NCBI RefSeq assembly: GCF_014137975.1
Contig: NZ_JACGWZ010000006.1
Span: 186,001 to 250,000, forward strand
Direction: 5' to 3'
From: Halosaccharopolyspora lacisalsi
GTDB lineage: Bacteria; Actinomycetota; Actinomycetes; Mycobacteriales; Pseudonocardiaceae
Length of the DNA: 64,000 bases
Part shown: positions 26,335 to 33,956 of the stretch, piece by piece
Position numbering within the stretch: the stretch's first letter is position 1
Layout of the letters: each line of letters starts with the position of its first letter
Position numbers and translations under genes: made by a program
Notes under the pieces: model-generated
Seen by the model: only the letters and a program-made list of their open reading frames with translations
Databases searched by the model: none
Told to the model about the DNA's origin: nothing

Positions 26335-26857
26335 GGCGTCGGGGCTGCTCCTGGCCGCCGGGTTTCGCCGCCTGGTCCTCGCCGTCCGTCTCGGCCGTCG
26401 CGGCCCGCAACGCCGAGAGGTCGATGCTCAGCGGCTGCATCCGCATCGGATCGACCGGAGGCAGCGCGGAGACCAGGGCGGGAATCGCCTCCCCGGCACG
26501 TAGCTCCTCCAGGCGGACGCGGTCGCCGTCGACGATCGTGCGCACCGCCCCCCGGCTGGTGCGCGAGACCGACGCCGGCACCTCGGTGCCCTCCTGGGCG
26601 GAGAAGCGCGGATCGAACTCGACGCTGGTGGAGGGGTAGATTCCGAGCAGGTCCCAGACCTCGTCGCTGGCCCGCCCGCTGCCGTTGATCAGTCTGCGCC
26701 GTCTGCACCGCTGCTCGGCGTTCTCGAACTCGGCGACGACGTCGGTGACGGCGGTGCCGTGGTTGCTGTAGGAGGCGATCGTCGGAACGCGGTTGATGCC
26801 GGACTTCTCGGCCAGCACGGCGTACTCGAGCAGGTCGAGCTCGGTCGTGGTCGGCAC
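26306..26857 (-). CDS. EspG-like protein (ESX secretion-associated fold), tentative
   Basis: The 183-residue protein begins MPTTTELDLLEYAVLAEKSG. Its middle and end (RGAVRTIVDGDRVRLEELRA, then IPALVSALPPVDPMRMQPLS) resemble the C-terminal half of EspG-family chaperones, which bind PE/PPE-type ESX substrates. It is shorter than typical EspG proteins (about 250-280 aa), and no ESX genes are present in the window. GTG 26857 is chosen because GGGGGA precedes it; an upstream ATG would add 24 Arg/Asp-rich residues. The last nine codons are contributed by a stem-loop repeat. Identity is a visual judgement; a profile search against PF14011 would settle it. Confidence 0.45.
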   Translation of the reverse strand: MPTTTELDLLEYAVLAEKSGINRVPTIASYSNHGTAVTDVVAEFENAEQRCRRRRLINGSGRASDEVWDLLGIYPSTSVEFDPRFSAQEGTEVPASVSRTSRGAVRTIVDGDRVRLEELRAGEAIPALVSALPPVDPMRMQPLSIDLSALRAATAETDGEDQAAKPGGQEQPRRRGERTALVV

Positions 26858-26936
26858 GGTGTCCCCCGTATGTCGATTGTCGTGGTCGAAGCGACGGTAG
26901 CGACCACGGCGTCCCGGCGGGGGCGTCACCGAGAAT

Positions 26937-27236
26937 TCAGCCGTCCAGACCGGATAACCCTCTCCACGCGCCGCGTGACCCGCGACGGGAGGCCGAACGT
27001 TGCCAGCGGAACACTCCGTAACCGGCGACTCCCAGGAGTCCTCCGATCAGCGAGGTCCAGAACCGGATGGTGAGGTCACCGCTCATCCACTCCGTGATCC
27101 CGAAGAAAGCACAGGCGGCGAACCACAGCAGGGTTCCCACCAGAACGACCGGGGTGGGTTCGGCCAACCGGTGTGGCAGCGGTGGCACCGCGTGCATCGG
27201 TGCCGGTCGCGTGGGGGTCTCACTGTCGCTGGCCAC
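26937..27236 (-). CDS. DUF2530 membrane protein (99 aa)
   Basis: The small protein has two predicted transmembrane helices (VVLVGTLLWFAACAFFGITE and, after DLTIRFW, SLIGGLLGVAGYGVFRW) and an Arg-rich C-terminus. It matches the DUF2530 family, whose M. tuberculosis member (Rv0879c, from memory) also lies divergent from a MarR gene as here. Function is unknown. GTG 27236 is the likely start; an upstream ATG at 27287 would add 17 Arg-rich residues and reach into the MarR promoter region. Confidence 0.78.
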   Translation of the reverse strand: MASDSETPTRPAPMHAVPPLPHRLAEPTPVVLVGTLLWFAACAFFGITEWMSGDLTIRFWTSLIGGLLGVAGYGVFRWQRSASRRGSRGAWRGLSGLDG

Positions 27237-27328
27237 ATCGGGAAGGCTACGCCACCTCCCGCGCGGTCGTGACACGATAGGGGACACGATCGGGTGACTG
27301 CTTTGTCCTGATTCCGTGGATGGTTTGG

Positions 27329-27334
27329 TAGACT
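27329..27334 (+). promoter_or_regulatory. -10 element of the marR gene (probable leaderless transcript)
   Basis: TAGACT lies six bases upstream of the MarR GTG, the spacing expected if transcription starts at the GTG itself. The hexamer sits inside an imperfect dyad, GTTTGGT-AG-ACTAAC, which could be the autoregulatory MarR operator. A TTGTCC about 20 bp upstream is a possible -35. Confidence 0.5.
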
Positions 27335-27340
27335 AACGAC

Positions 27341-27772
27341 GTGGTCGACACCGCCGAACGCGAACGCACACTGGCCAGCCGAGTGCGGCTGGCGGTCGTG
27401 CGGCTGAACCGCCGGTTGCGGGCACAGGCGGACTCCGGTGTGACGCTGTCCCAGCTGTCGATGTTGTCCTGCCTGCGCAACAACGGGGCGTTGACTCCGG
27501 GCGAGCTGGCCTCCAGGGAAGGTGTCCAACCGCCCTCGATGACGCGGGTGATCGCCGCGCTGGAAGGCATCGGGCTGGTGGCCCGCCGCAAGCACCCCAC
27601 AGACGGTCGTCAGGCCATCGTGGAGCTGACCGAGCTCGGAAGCGACCGCATCGAGCGGGAGATCTCGGCGCGCGAGCAGTGGCTGGACACGAAGGTCGCC
27701 GAGCTCACCACGGAGGAGCGCGAGACGCTGTCCCGAGCCGCAGCGATCCTGGACAGGATGGCGAGCACGTGA
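27341..27772 (+). CDS. MarR family transcriptional regulator
   Basis: This 143-residue winged-helix regulator shows the MarR pattern: an N-terminal dimer helix, QLSMLSCLRNNGALTPGELA, the recognition helix region PPSMTRVIAALEGIGLVARR, the wing RKHPTDGRQAIVELTELG and a C-terminal dimerisation helix. It corresponds to Rv0880 by synteny (from memory). It lies seven bases upstream of an MFS exporter gene and most likely controls it and itself. The transcript is probably leaderless, with TAGACT six bases before the GTG. Confidence 0.92.
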   Translation: MVDTAERERTLASRVRLAVVRLNRRLRAQADSGVTLSQLSMLSCLRNNGALTPGELASREGVQPPSMTRVIAALEGIGLVARRKHPTDGRQAIVELTELGSDRIEREISAREQWLDTKVAELTTEERETLSRAAAILDRMAST

Positions 27773-27779
27773 CCGAGGA

Positions 27780-29117
27780 GTGGAACGCGTAACAGTGACC
27801 GCGCATACCCCTGACCGACCGGGCACCGAACCGGAGGGGGACGCGGATACCCGGGCGCGCGAATCCACGTCGGACACCTCTGTCGACGCGGGCGGCGGCA
27901 TGTTCCGCTCGCTGCGCGAGCGGAACTACCGCTACTACGCCTCCGGGCAGGTCGTCTCGCTGACCGGGACTTGGATGCAGCGGGCCGCGCAGGACTGGCT
28001 CGTGCTGGATCTCTCCGGAGGCAGCCCGGCGGCGCTGGGTGTGGCGGTGGCCCTCCAGTTCGTTCCGACGCTGGTGCTGACGCTGGGCGCCGGAGTCGTG
28101 GCCGACCGCTTCGACAAGCGGCGGCTGCTCATCGCGGTCCAGGTCGCCATGGGGCTGTGCGGACTGGCGCTGGGCCTGCTCGACGTCTCCGGGATCGTGC
28201 TGCTGTGGCACGTTTACGCGCTCGCGTTCGTGCTGGGCTGCTTCTCGGCGATCGACTCGCCGGTTCGTCAGTCGTTCGTGGTCGAGATGGTCGGCCCGGC
28301 GCAACTGACCAACGCGGTCGCGCTGAACTCCATGACGTTCAACCTGGCCCGCATCGTGGGGCCCGCCGTGGCGGGGATGCTGATCACGGTGGTCGGTACC
28401 GGTTGGGTGTTCCTCGGCAACGGTCTGAGCTCGGCGGCTGTGGTGCTGGGGTTGGTGGCGATGGATCCCACCCGGTTGTACCGCGTGTCGCGGTCGCCGA
28501 AGGAGGGCAACCAGCTGATCGCGGGCCTGCGCTACGTGCGCGAGCGGCCCGACCTGATCGTGATCATGGTACTGGCGTTCTGCGTCAGCACGTTCGGTAT
28601 GAACTTCGAGAGCGTGTTCGCGGTGATGGCGCGCAACGTGTTCCACCGCGCCGCGTCGGGGTACGGCCTGCTGATCACGATGCTGGCCATCGGGACCCTC
28701 GCCGGTGCCGCACTGGCCGCGCGTCGTGGTGGACGCCCGCGGCTGCGGTTGCTGTTCGGCAGCGCGGGGACCTTCGGTGCGCTGGAGGCGGCGGCGGGGT
28801 TCATGCCCGGCTACACCACCTTCGCGGTGTCGTTGATCCCGGTCGGCCTGGCGGTCATCAGCTTCACCACCAGCGCGAACTCGAGCGTGCAGCTGTCGAT
28901 CGACCCGGAGATGCGGGGCAGGGTCATGGGGCTGTACATGATGCTGTTCCTGGGCGGGAGGCCGATCGGCGGGTTGGTGTCCGGCTGGTTGGCCGAGGTG
29001 CTGGGAGGTCGGGCACCCCTGGTGCTGGGTGGGCTGGCCTCGCTGGTGGCCGCGTGCGTGGGGGCGGCGGTGCTGTGGCGACGCGGACGGGTTGCCACAT
29101 CGAGCAGGTTAGGCTAA
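27780..29117 (+). CDS. MFS transporter (EntS-like exporter)
   Basis: The 445-residue protein has about 12 transmembrane helices after a 40-residue acidic cytoplasmic N-terminus. FRSLRERNYRYYASGQVVSL and the loop ADRFDKRRLLIAVQVAMG between helices 2 and 3 are typical of the EntS/MFS_3 family, which includes enterobactin exporters and drug-efflux proteins. It is directly downstream of marR in the same operon, which favours drug or metabolite efflux induced by a ligand of MarR. An iron box starts 14 bases before its stop codon but would not control this gene. The start may be GTG 27780 or GTG 27795. Confidence 0.87.
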   Translation: MERVTVTAHTPDRPGTEPEGDADTRARESTSDTSVDAGGGMFRSLRERNYRYYASGQVVSLTGTWMQRAAQDWLVLDLSGGSPAALGVAVALQFVPTLVLTLGAGVVADRFDKRRLLIAVQVAMGLCGLALGLLDVSGIVLLWHVYALAFVLGCFSAIDSPVRQSFVVEMVGPAQLTNAVALNSMTFNLARIVGPAVAGMLITVVGTGWVFLGNGLSSAAVVLGLVAMDPTRLYRVSRSPKEGNQLIAGLRYVRERPDLIVIMVLAFCVSTFGMNFESVFAVMARNVFHRAASGYGLLITMLAIGTLAGAALAARRGGRPRLRLLFGSAGTFGALEAAAGFMPGYTTFAVSLIPVGLAVISFTTSANSSVQLSIDPEMRGRVMGLYMMLFLGGRPIGGLVSGWLAEVLGGRAPLVLGGLASLVAACVGAAVLWRRGRVATSSRLG

Positions 29118-29122
29118 CCTAA
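29104..29122. promoter_or_regulatory. DtxR/IdeR-type iron box
   Basis: GCAGGTTAGGCTAACCTAA matches the 19-bp DtxR/IdeR consensus (TTAGGTTAGGCTAACCTAA) at 17 of 19 positions, including the whole dyad core AGGTTAGGCTAACCT. It overlaps the end of the MFS gene. No clear gene begins just downstream on the plus strand: the next supported start is 527 bp away. On the minus strand it lies at the 3' end of a candidate small gene. Confidence 0.8.
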
Positions 29123-29397
29123 ATCATGTCCGCTTCGTGGTGGGAGCGGCAGTCAGTTCGGGAACTGACCGGGGCCCGGTCTCCCTCGGGAGTTCGGGCC
29201 CCGATCATGCCCGCTGTGGCCAGCCACCGCCACAGCAGGCCTACGTCCTCGCTCTGGTTCTCGGCGCTGAGGACGTCGGCATGTTCAGTTGTGGCCAGTC
29301 GTGGGTGGCCTGCCAGGCCAGCGTGGGAATCGTCGTCACCGCGACCAGCCCCGCTCAGGCCCGCAGCAGCGCTCGTCGCCACCATCAGCAGCGCCAT
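29119..29397 (-). CDS. Candidate small exported protein (92 aa), uncertain
   Basis: The frame starts MALLMVATSAAAGLSGAG, a signal-peptide-like sequence, followed by a polar region (HPRLATTEHADVLSAENQSE) and a short hydrophobic stretch. Upstream codons without a stop (residues LAKTPVPLVAGG before the Met) would complete a better signal peptide, but they have no ATG, GTG or TTG, so the gene may use CTG or be broken at its 5' end. The stop codon lies within the iron box. I recognise no family; it could be a pseudogene or chance. Confidence 0.35.
   Translation of the reverse strand: MALLMVATSAAAGLSGAGRGDDDSHAGLAGHPRLATTEHADVLSAENQSEDVGLLWRWLATAGMIGARTPEGDRAPVSSRTDCRSHHEADMI
29171..29202. terminator. 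Hairpin downstream of the MFS gene
   Basis: GGGGCCCG (29171-29178) and CGGGCCCC (29195-29202) form a perfect 8-bp GC stem with a 16-nt loop, 54 bp after the MFS stop. Immediately before it lies another dyad, GTCAGTTC-GG-GAACTGAC (29152-29169). Either can serve as terminator of the marR-MFS operon, or as attenuators of a short iron-controlled transcript. Confidence 0.6.
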
Positions 29398-29648
29398 ACC
29401 GCCCGCGACGAGGGGAACGGGTGTCTTCGCCAGCGCGTGCGGGCGTTCCCGTGCGAACCGCGACCGTGCTGGTCATGGAGACCTCGTTCGGGAGGTGGCC
29501 ACCGCTCGGCGCGGCCACGCTCCCGTGAAAGGACGTCCCCACGGGGTTCGTGGTCGCCGCCTCAGCACGATCGGGCCACGAAGAACGCTCTTGACTGCTC
29601 GGGCCGCGCGCGGTTTCTTGGGAGATCAGCCGTACGACAGGAGGCCCG
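29398..29648. other. Intergenic stretch before the symporter operon
   Basis: No supported gene or known motif was found in this part of the 530-bp gap between the MFS and symporter operons. The frames that cross it are Arg/Ser-rich shadows. Confidence 0.45.
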
Positions 29649-29915
29649 GTGGATCCGTCGCGTGTCAGGGAACCCGTCCGCAATCCCCGGATCTGGGTCG
29701 GAATCGGAGTCATCCTGCTGGCCGGGATTCCCTGGTACCTGCCGGAGGGCACGATCGGTCCGACGGTACTCGGCATGCCACTGTGGACGCTGGTGGCGAT
29801 CGGCTCGTCGGTGTCGTTGTGCGCGTACCTGTCCTGGGTCCTGACTCACCACTGGAACCTCGTCGAGGACGCGGAGGAAGCGGACGCGGCCGAGGACTCC
29901 GAGGGGCGGTGCTGA
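29649..29915 (+). CDS. Small two-helix membrane protein, symporter partner (88 aa)
   Basis: The protein has two predicted transmembrane helices (IWVGIGVILLAGIPWYLPEG and MPLWTLVAIGSSVSLCAYLS) and an acidic C-terminal tail (EDAEEADAAEDSEG). Its stop lies one base before the start of the sodium-solute symporter gene, so the pair is an operon. Small two-helix proteins (DUF3311/DUF4212 types) are often encoded just before SSS symporters and are presumed accessory subunits; this one has the same layout, but I cannot assign it to one of those families with certainty. GTG start. Confidence 0.75.
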   Translation: MDPSRVREPVRNPRIWVGIGVILLAGIPWYLPEGTIGPTVLGMPLWTLVAIGSSVSLCAYLSWVLTHHWNLVEDAEEADAAEDSEGRC

Positions 29916-29916
29916 C

Positions 29917-31410
29917 GTGGGCGAGCTGGCCTTCGGAGGTGCCGCCGGTGTCGTCGTGCTGGTGGCCTATGCCGCGATCATGCTGCTCATCGGGTACTTC
30001 GTCGGACGTGGCGGGCGTGACGACCTGAAGAGCCACTACCTCGCGGGTGGCAACCTCGGCGTGATCGTGTTGTTCTTCACGCTCTACGCCACCCAGTACA
30101 GCGGCAACACCGTCATCGGATACCCGCCGCAGGCCTACCGCGAGGGGTTCCCGTGGTGGCAGTCGGTCACCTTCTTCACCCTCATCATCGCGGGTTACCT
30201 GCTCTTCGCCCCGCGCATGTACGTGCTGGCGAAGAAGCACTCGTTCGTCACCCCCGTCGACTGGCTGCGCCACCGGTTCGACTCGCGGGGGCTCAGCCTG
30301 CTGGCGACCTTCCTCATGCTGTGGGGGCTGGCGAACTACCTGCTCGAACAGCTCATCGCCATGGGGCACGCGATCGCGGGGTTGACCGGGGAGACCGTCC
30401 CGTACCAGCTCGGCGTGCTGGCCTTCGTCTGCGTCATGCTGGTGTACTCGTGGTCGGGTGGCATGCGTGCCGTGGCGCTGACCGACGTCATGCAGGGCGT
30501 CGCGTTGCTGATCGGCGTCGTGTCCCTGCTCGTCGGTGCTTTCGTGCTGACGGGCGAATCACCGTCCGACACGGCGCGCTACCTGGTGGCCAACGAGCCC
30601 GAGGTCATGGCGGTGCCCTCGCTGCGCGGGTCGATCAACTGGCTGTCGATGATGCTCATGGTCGCCATCGGCATCGCGCTGTACCCCCATGCCATCCAGC
30701 GCGTCTTCGCGGCGCGCAGCGAGCGCACCCTGAAGCGGTCACTGCTGCCGATGGTGTGGATGCCGCTGATCACGGCCGGTGTGGTGTGGTGCATCGGCAT
30801 GGTGGGCATCCGCCTGTTCCCGGGCCTGTCCGACTCCGAGTCCGAAAGGCTCGTCGGCATGATCGCCAACGAGGTGGCCGGTCTGAACGTCGTGTTCTAC
30901 GTCGCGATGATCCTGCTGTTCGGCGGGGTCGTGGCGGCGATCGTGTCCACGGCCGACTCGGCGCTGCTGAGCCTGTCCTCGATCGTGTCCAGGGACTTCT
31001 ACGCACGTCACGTGCGGCCCGACGCCTCCGAGCACCGCCAACTGCTCGTCGGCAAGCTCGTCGGTGGCGTCGTCGTCTTCGGACTGCTGCTGCTGGCCTG
31101 GAACCCACCGGGCACGTTGGTGAACATCTTCGTGCTCAAGATCGAACTGCTGATCCAGCTCGCCCCGGCCTTCGTCCTCGGGATGTACTGGCTGCGACTG
31201 CGGGCGCGGCCCGTCTGCTGGGGCATGGGCGCGGGCGCGGCGCTGGCCGGGGGAATGACGCTCGCCGGGACGGAGACGATCTACGGCGTGCACGGCGGCA
31301 TGGCCGGCCTGTTGCTGAACCTGGTGATCTGCGTGGTCGGATCCCTGCTGCCCAGCCGGGGTCCGGACGACGTCGGGGAGACGAACTCGTCGGCTCGGGT
31401 CCGGACGTGA
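29917..31410 (+). CDS. Sodium:solute symporter (SSS family)
   Basis: The 497-residue transporter has about 13 transmembrane helices, opening VVLVAYAAIMLLIGYFVGRG, then the SHYLAGGNLG and YATQYSGNTVIGYPPQAYRE segments typical of the SSS/SLC5 fold. STADSALLSLSSIVSRDFY is the conserved helix-8 motif with the sodium-site Ser residues. The solute cannot be predicted; relatives move proline, pantothenate, sugars or short carboxylates. It is co-transcribed with the small membrane protein upstream and is followed at once by a 42-nt perfect palindromic terminator. Confidence 0.88.
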   Translation: MGELAFGGAAGVVVLVAYAAIMLLIGYFVGRGGRDDLKSHYLAGGNLGVIVLFFTLYATQYSGNTVIGYPPQAYREGFPWWQSVTFFTLIIAGYLLFAPRMYVLAKKHSFVTPVDWLRHRFDSRGLSLLATFLMLWGLANYLLEQLIAMGHAIAGLTGETVPYQLGVLAFVCVMLVYSWSGGMRAVALTDVMQGVALLIGVVSLLVGAFVLTGESPSDTARYLVANEPEVMAVPSLRGSINWLSMMLMVAIGIALYPHAIQRVFAARSERTLKRSLLPMVWMPLITAGVVWCIGMVGIRLFPGLSDSESERLVGMIANEVAGLNVVFYVAMILLFGGVVAAIVSTADSALLSLSSIVSRDFYARHVRPDASEHRQLLVGKLVGGVVVFGLLLLAWNPPGTLVNIFVLKIELLIQLAPAFVLGMYWLRLRARPVCWGMGAGAALAGGMTLAGTETIYGVHGGMAGLLLNLVICVVGSLLPSRGPDDVGETNSSARVRT

Positions 31411-31411
31411 A

Positions 31412-31453
31412 AAACCTCGGGCCCTCCGCGCCGGCGCGGAGGGCCCGAGGTTT
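31412..31453. terminator. 42-nt perfect palindromic terminator between the symporter and sod genes
   Basis: A 21-bp perfect stem without loop (left arm AAACCTCGGGCCCTCCGCGC plus C) has A-rich and T-rich ends, so it works as a terminator in both directions. It starts one base after the symporter stop. The sod stop is 54 bp beyond. Confidence 0.9.
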
Positions 31454-31506
31454 CCGGCAGTGTCGCTTGTCGGAGCATTCACCACCGGGTCCGGGTGAGG
31501 CGTACC

Positions 31507-32136
31507 TCAGGACTGCGGAAGCAGCAGGCCGTTGTAGCCCTTGCGGGCGGCGTCGAACCGGCGGGCGACCTCGTCCCAGTTGACGACGTTCCACAGCTGC
31601 TTGACGTAGTCCGCCTTGACGTTCTTGTACTGCAGGTAGTAGGCGTGCTCCCAGATGTCGAACACCAGCAGCGGGGTGGTGGCGATCGACAGGTTCGAGT
31701 GGTGGTCGCGCAGCTGCTGGGTGATCAGCCGCTGACCGACCGGGTCCCAGGCGAGCACGCCCCAGCCGTTGCCCTGGATCGTGGTGGACACGGCCTCCAT
31801 CTGGGCGCGGAACTTGTCGAAGGAGCCGAAGTCCTGGTCGATGGCCGCGGCCAGCTCGCCGGTGGGCTTGTCGCCGCCGTCCGGGCTCAGGACCTTCCAC
31901 CACACCAGGTGCAGCGAGTGACCGGCCAGGTTGAACGTCAGCGTGGTCTCCAGGCCGACGATCGAGGAGAAGTCGCCCTTGTCCCGCGCCTCGGCGATCT
32001 GCTCGATGGTGGTGTTCGCGCCCTTGACGTAGGTCGCGTGGTGCTTGCTGTGGTGCAGCTCGTTGATCTCACCCGAGATCGCGGGCTCCAACGCCGAGTA
32101 GTCGTAGTCCAACTCGGGCAGCACGTACTGAGCCAT
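31507..32136 (-). CDS. Superoxide dismutase (Mn/Fe type)
   Basis: The 209-residue enzyme converts superoxide to peroxide and oxygen. Metal ligands fall where they do in M. tuberculosis SodA: His28 ([11 protein letters not shown]), His76 ([12 protein letters not shown]), Asp160 and His164 ([10 protein letters not shown]). The segment [20 protein letters not shown] is also conserved. There is no signal peptide. GAAGGAGA precedes the ATG. The upstream region carries repeated GCAACT elements (CTTGCAACTTAGTGGCAACT) that may be regulatory. Whether Mn or Fe is used cannot be decided by eye. Confidence 0.95.
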   Translation of the reverse strand: MAQYVLPELDYDYSALEPAISGEINELHHSKHHATYVKGANTTIEQIAEARDKGDFSSIVGLETTLTFNLAGHSLHLVWWKVLSPDGGDKPTGELAAAIDQDFGSFDKFRAQMEAVSTTIQGNGWGVLAWDPVGQRLITQQLRDHHSNLSIATTPLLVFDIWEHAYYLQYKNVKADYVKQLWNVVNWDEVARRFDAARKGYNGLLLPQS

Positions 32137-32268
32137 GAAACGTCTCCTTCGTGCTTACAGATGCTCACTGCGATTCTGTCCTACTTGCAACTTAGTGGCA
32201 ACTACCGCAGTCTGGCATCTCGGGGAGGTGTTGATCTCATCGGTGAGGTCGGTGATGCCGGGGGTTCC

Positions 32269-33765
32269 CTATTTCACCGGCCAGGTGTGCACGGGTTCGC
32301 CGGCCTGGCTGAGCTCGACGTAACGTCGCAGCATCGCGCTCAACGCGGCGGTGCGGTCCATACCGCCCTCCTCCAGCAGCGCGACCGTGTCCCGCTGCCA
32401 GGTCGATCCCGTCTGGCGGCGCAGGCAGCGCTGCTCGATCACCCCGAGGTGGCGCTCCCTGACCGCGTCCGAGACCCCGCACGCGCGCAGTCCCTCGTGA
32501 GCCATGGGCAGCAACCTGCGCAGCACCAGTTCGTCCGGGGGAACCCAGCCCGAACCGGGCCAGTACAGGTACCCGTCCATACCGGTGCGCGCACCGACGT
32601 AGAAGTTCTCCTCCGCGGCGGCGAAGGTCATTCGTGTCCAGAGAGGACGATCCTGTTGGGTGAGCGCCCGCTGCACGCCGTAGAAGAACGCGGCATTGGC
32701 CAGCACGTCGATCACCGTGGGGCCCGCGGGCAGCACCCGGTTCTCCACCCGCAGGTGCCCCACGCCCTCCACCAGGTCGTAGACCGGCCGGTTCCAGCGC
32801 CAGATCGTGCCGTTGTGCATCCGCAGCTCGGCCAGCGTCGGCGTCCTGCCCGCATCCAGCGCGGCCACCGGATCCTCCTCGTCCGGCTGCGGGAACAGGG
32901 CGGGGAAGTAGCGGACGTTCTCCTCGAACAGGTCGAAGATCGACGTGATCCAGCGTTCGCCGAACCACGCGCGCGGACGCACGCCCTGGTTCTTCAGCTC
33001 TTCCGGACGCGCGTCGGTGGCCTGCTGGAACAGGGGAATCCTGGTCTCCTGCCACAACGCCTTGCCCAGCAGGAAGGGCGAGTTCGCACCGATGGCCAGC
33101 TGCACTCCGGCCAGGCACTCCGCGGCGTTCCAGTGGGCGGCGAAGTCCTCCGGCGCCACCTGGAGATGCAGTTGCACGGAGGTGCACGCCGATGCGGGCA
33201 GGATCGAGTCGGCGTGGGAGTACAGTCGCTCCTCGGCGCCCTCGCTCAGCGACACGCCCTCCATGTCCAGCAGGATCTGTTCGCCCCGTGCGTCGCAGAT
33301 CTGCTGGTTGAGCAGCGAGTAGCGCTGGGGCTGGGACAGCCAGCGCGGATCGAAGTGGGGGCTGCGCAGGGTCGGCAACGTGCCGATCATGACCAGCGTC
33401 GCCTCCGTGTCCCCGATCTTGTCCGTGGCGTTGGACAAGGCCGCCTGGAGTTCCTCCTCCAGTTCGAGCGCTCCCTGACCGGCGAGCGCACGCGGGGGCA
33501 CGTTCATCTCGATGTTGTGCTGGCCGAGCTCGGTGGTGAACATCGGATCGGCGATCCTGGCCAGTACCACCGCGTTCGACATGGACGGCTCCATCCGGTC
33601 GTCGACCAGATTGAGCTCCATCTCCAGGCCCATCTGTTGATAGGGGAAGGAGAAATTGCCGTGGGCCAGCATGCGCGCCAGCGCGTCCAACCCGCGCTGC
33701 ATCTTGTCTCGATAGCGCTGTCGATCCACCGGTGCGAACGTCCGGTTCGCCAGATGCTTCCCCAT
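32269..33765 (-). CDS. Glutamate-cysteine ligase family (GCS2-like) protein
   Basis: This 498-residue protein belongs to the ATP-grasp-like glutamate-cysteine ligase superfamily. The GLEMELNLVD segment near residue 54 holds the conserved acidic metal-binding residues, with LGQHNIEMNVPP, HLQVAPEDFAAHWNAAECLA and ENRVLPAGPTVIDVLANAAF further on. It is longer than EgtA/YbdK relatives, and the true substrate of this actinobacterial subgroup is not established. ATG 33765 (MGKHLANRTFAP) is preferred to GTG 33789. It lies upstream of sod on the same strand, 132 bp apart. Confidence 0.78.
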   Translation of the reverse strand: MGKHLANRTFAPVDRQRYRDKMQRGLDALARMLAHGNFSFPYQQMGLEMELNLVDDRMEPSMSNAVVLARIADPMFTTELGQHNIEMNVPPRALAGQGALELEEELQAALSNATDKIGDTEATLVMIGTLPTLRSPHFDPRWLSQPQRYSLLNQQICDARGEQILLDMEGVSLSEGAEERLYSHADSILPASACTSVQLHLQVAPEDFAAHWNAAECLAGVQLAIGANSPFLLGKALWQETRIPLFQQATDARPEELKNQGVRPRAWFGERWITSIFDLFEENVRYFPALFPQPDEEDPVAALDAGRTPTLAELRMHNGTIWRWNRPVYDLVEGVGHLRVENRVLPAGPTVIDVLANAAFFYGVQRALTQQDRPLWTRMTFAAAEENFYVGARTGMDGYLYWPGSGWVPPDELVLRRLLPMAHEGLRACGVSDAVRERHLGVIEQRCLRRQTGSTWQRDTVALLEEGGMDRTAALSAMLRRYVELSQAGEPVHTWPVK

Positions 33766-33921
33766 GCCGCTCTCCCGCCCGGTCGGCACGTGCGCATTAG
33801 CAGCCGCACAGCAGGAAACTCACGGTGACACATCGATACCCGGTGTGTCAGCGGCCAAAACGGCGTATCGGGGGTGCCGCCGGACGGCTCAGTACCCCTT
33901 CGCGACCGCTGCCTCCCCGCC

Positions 33922-33950
33922 GGGGTTACCCGATTTCGCGTGGAACCGGA
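33922..33950. repeat. Degenerate TTTCGCG-core palindrome after the aldo-keto reductase gene
   Basis: GGTTACCCGATTTCGCGTGG and the following AACCGG resemble, base for base, the element at 58758-58794 (GGTTACCCAGTTTCGCGCGA then AACCGG). The dyad is imperfect. It lies just past the 3' end of the minus-strand aldo-keto reductase gene, where a terminator is expected. Confidence 0.55.
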
Positions 33951-33956
33951 GGACAC

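Noticed and set aside
29126..29202. Tryptophan attenuator with leader peptide (MSASWWERQS)
   Set aside because: Only two Trp codons, no trp gene downstream, and the frame continues past the hairpin without a stop near it. The iron box is the stronger explanation.
31495..33828. 777-codon plus-strand frame opposite sod and the ligase-like gene
   Set aside because: Both real genes are on the minus strand with clear family motifs; this frame is their shadow.
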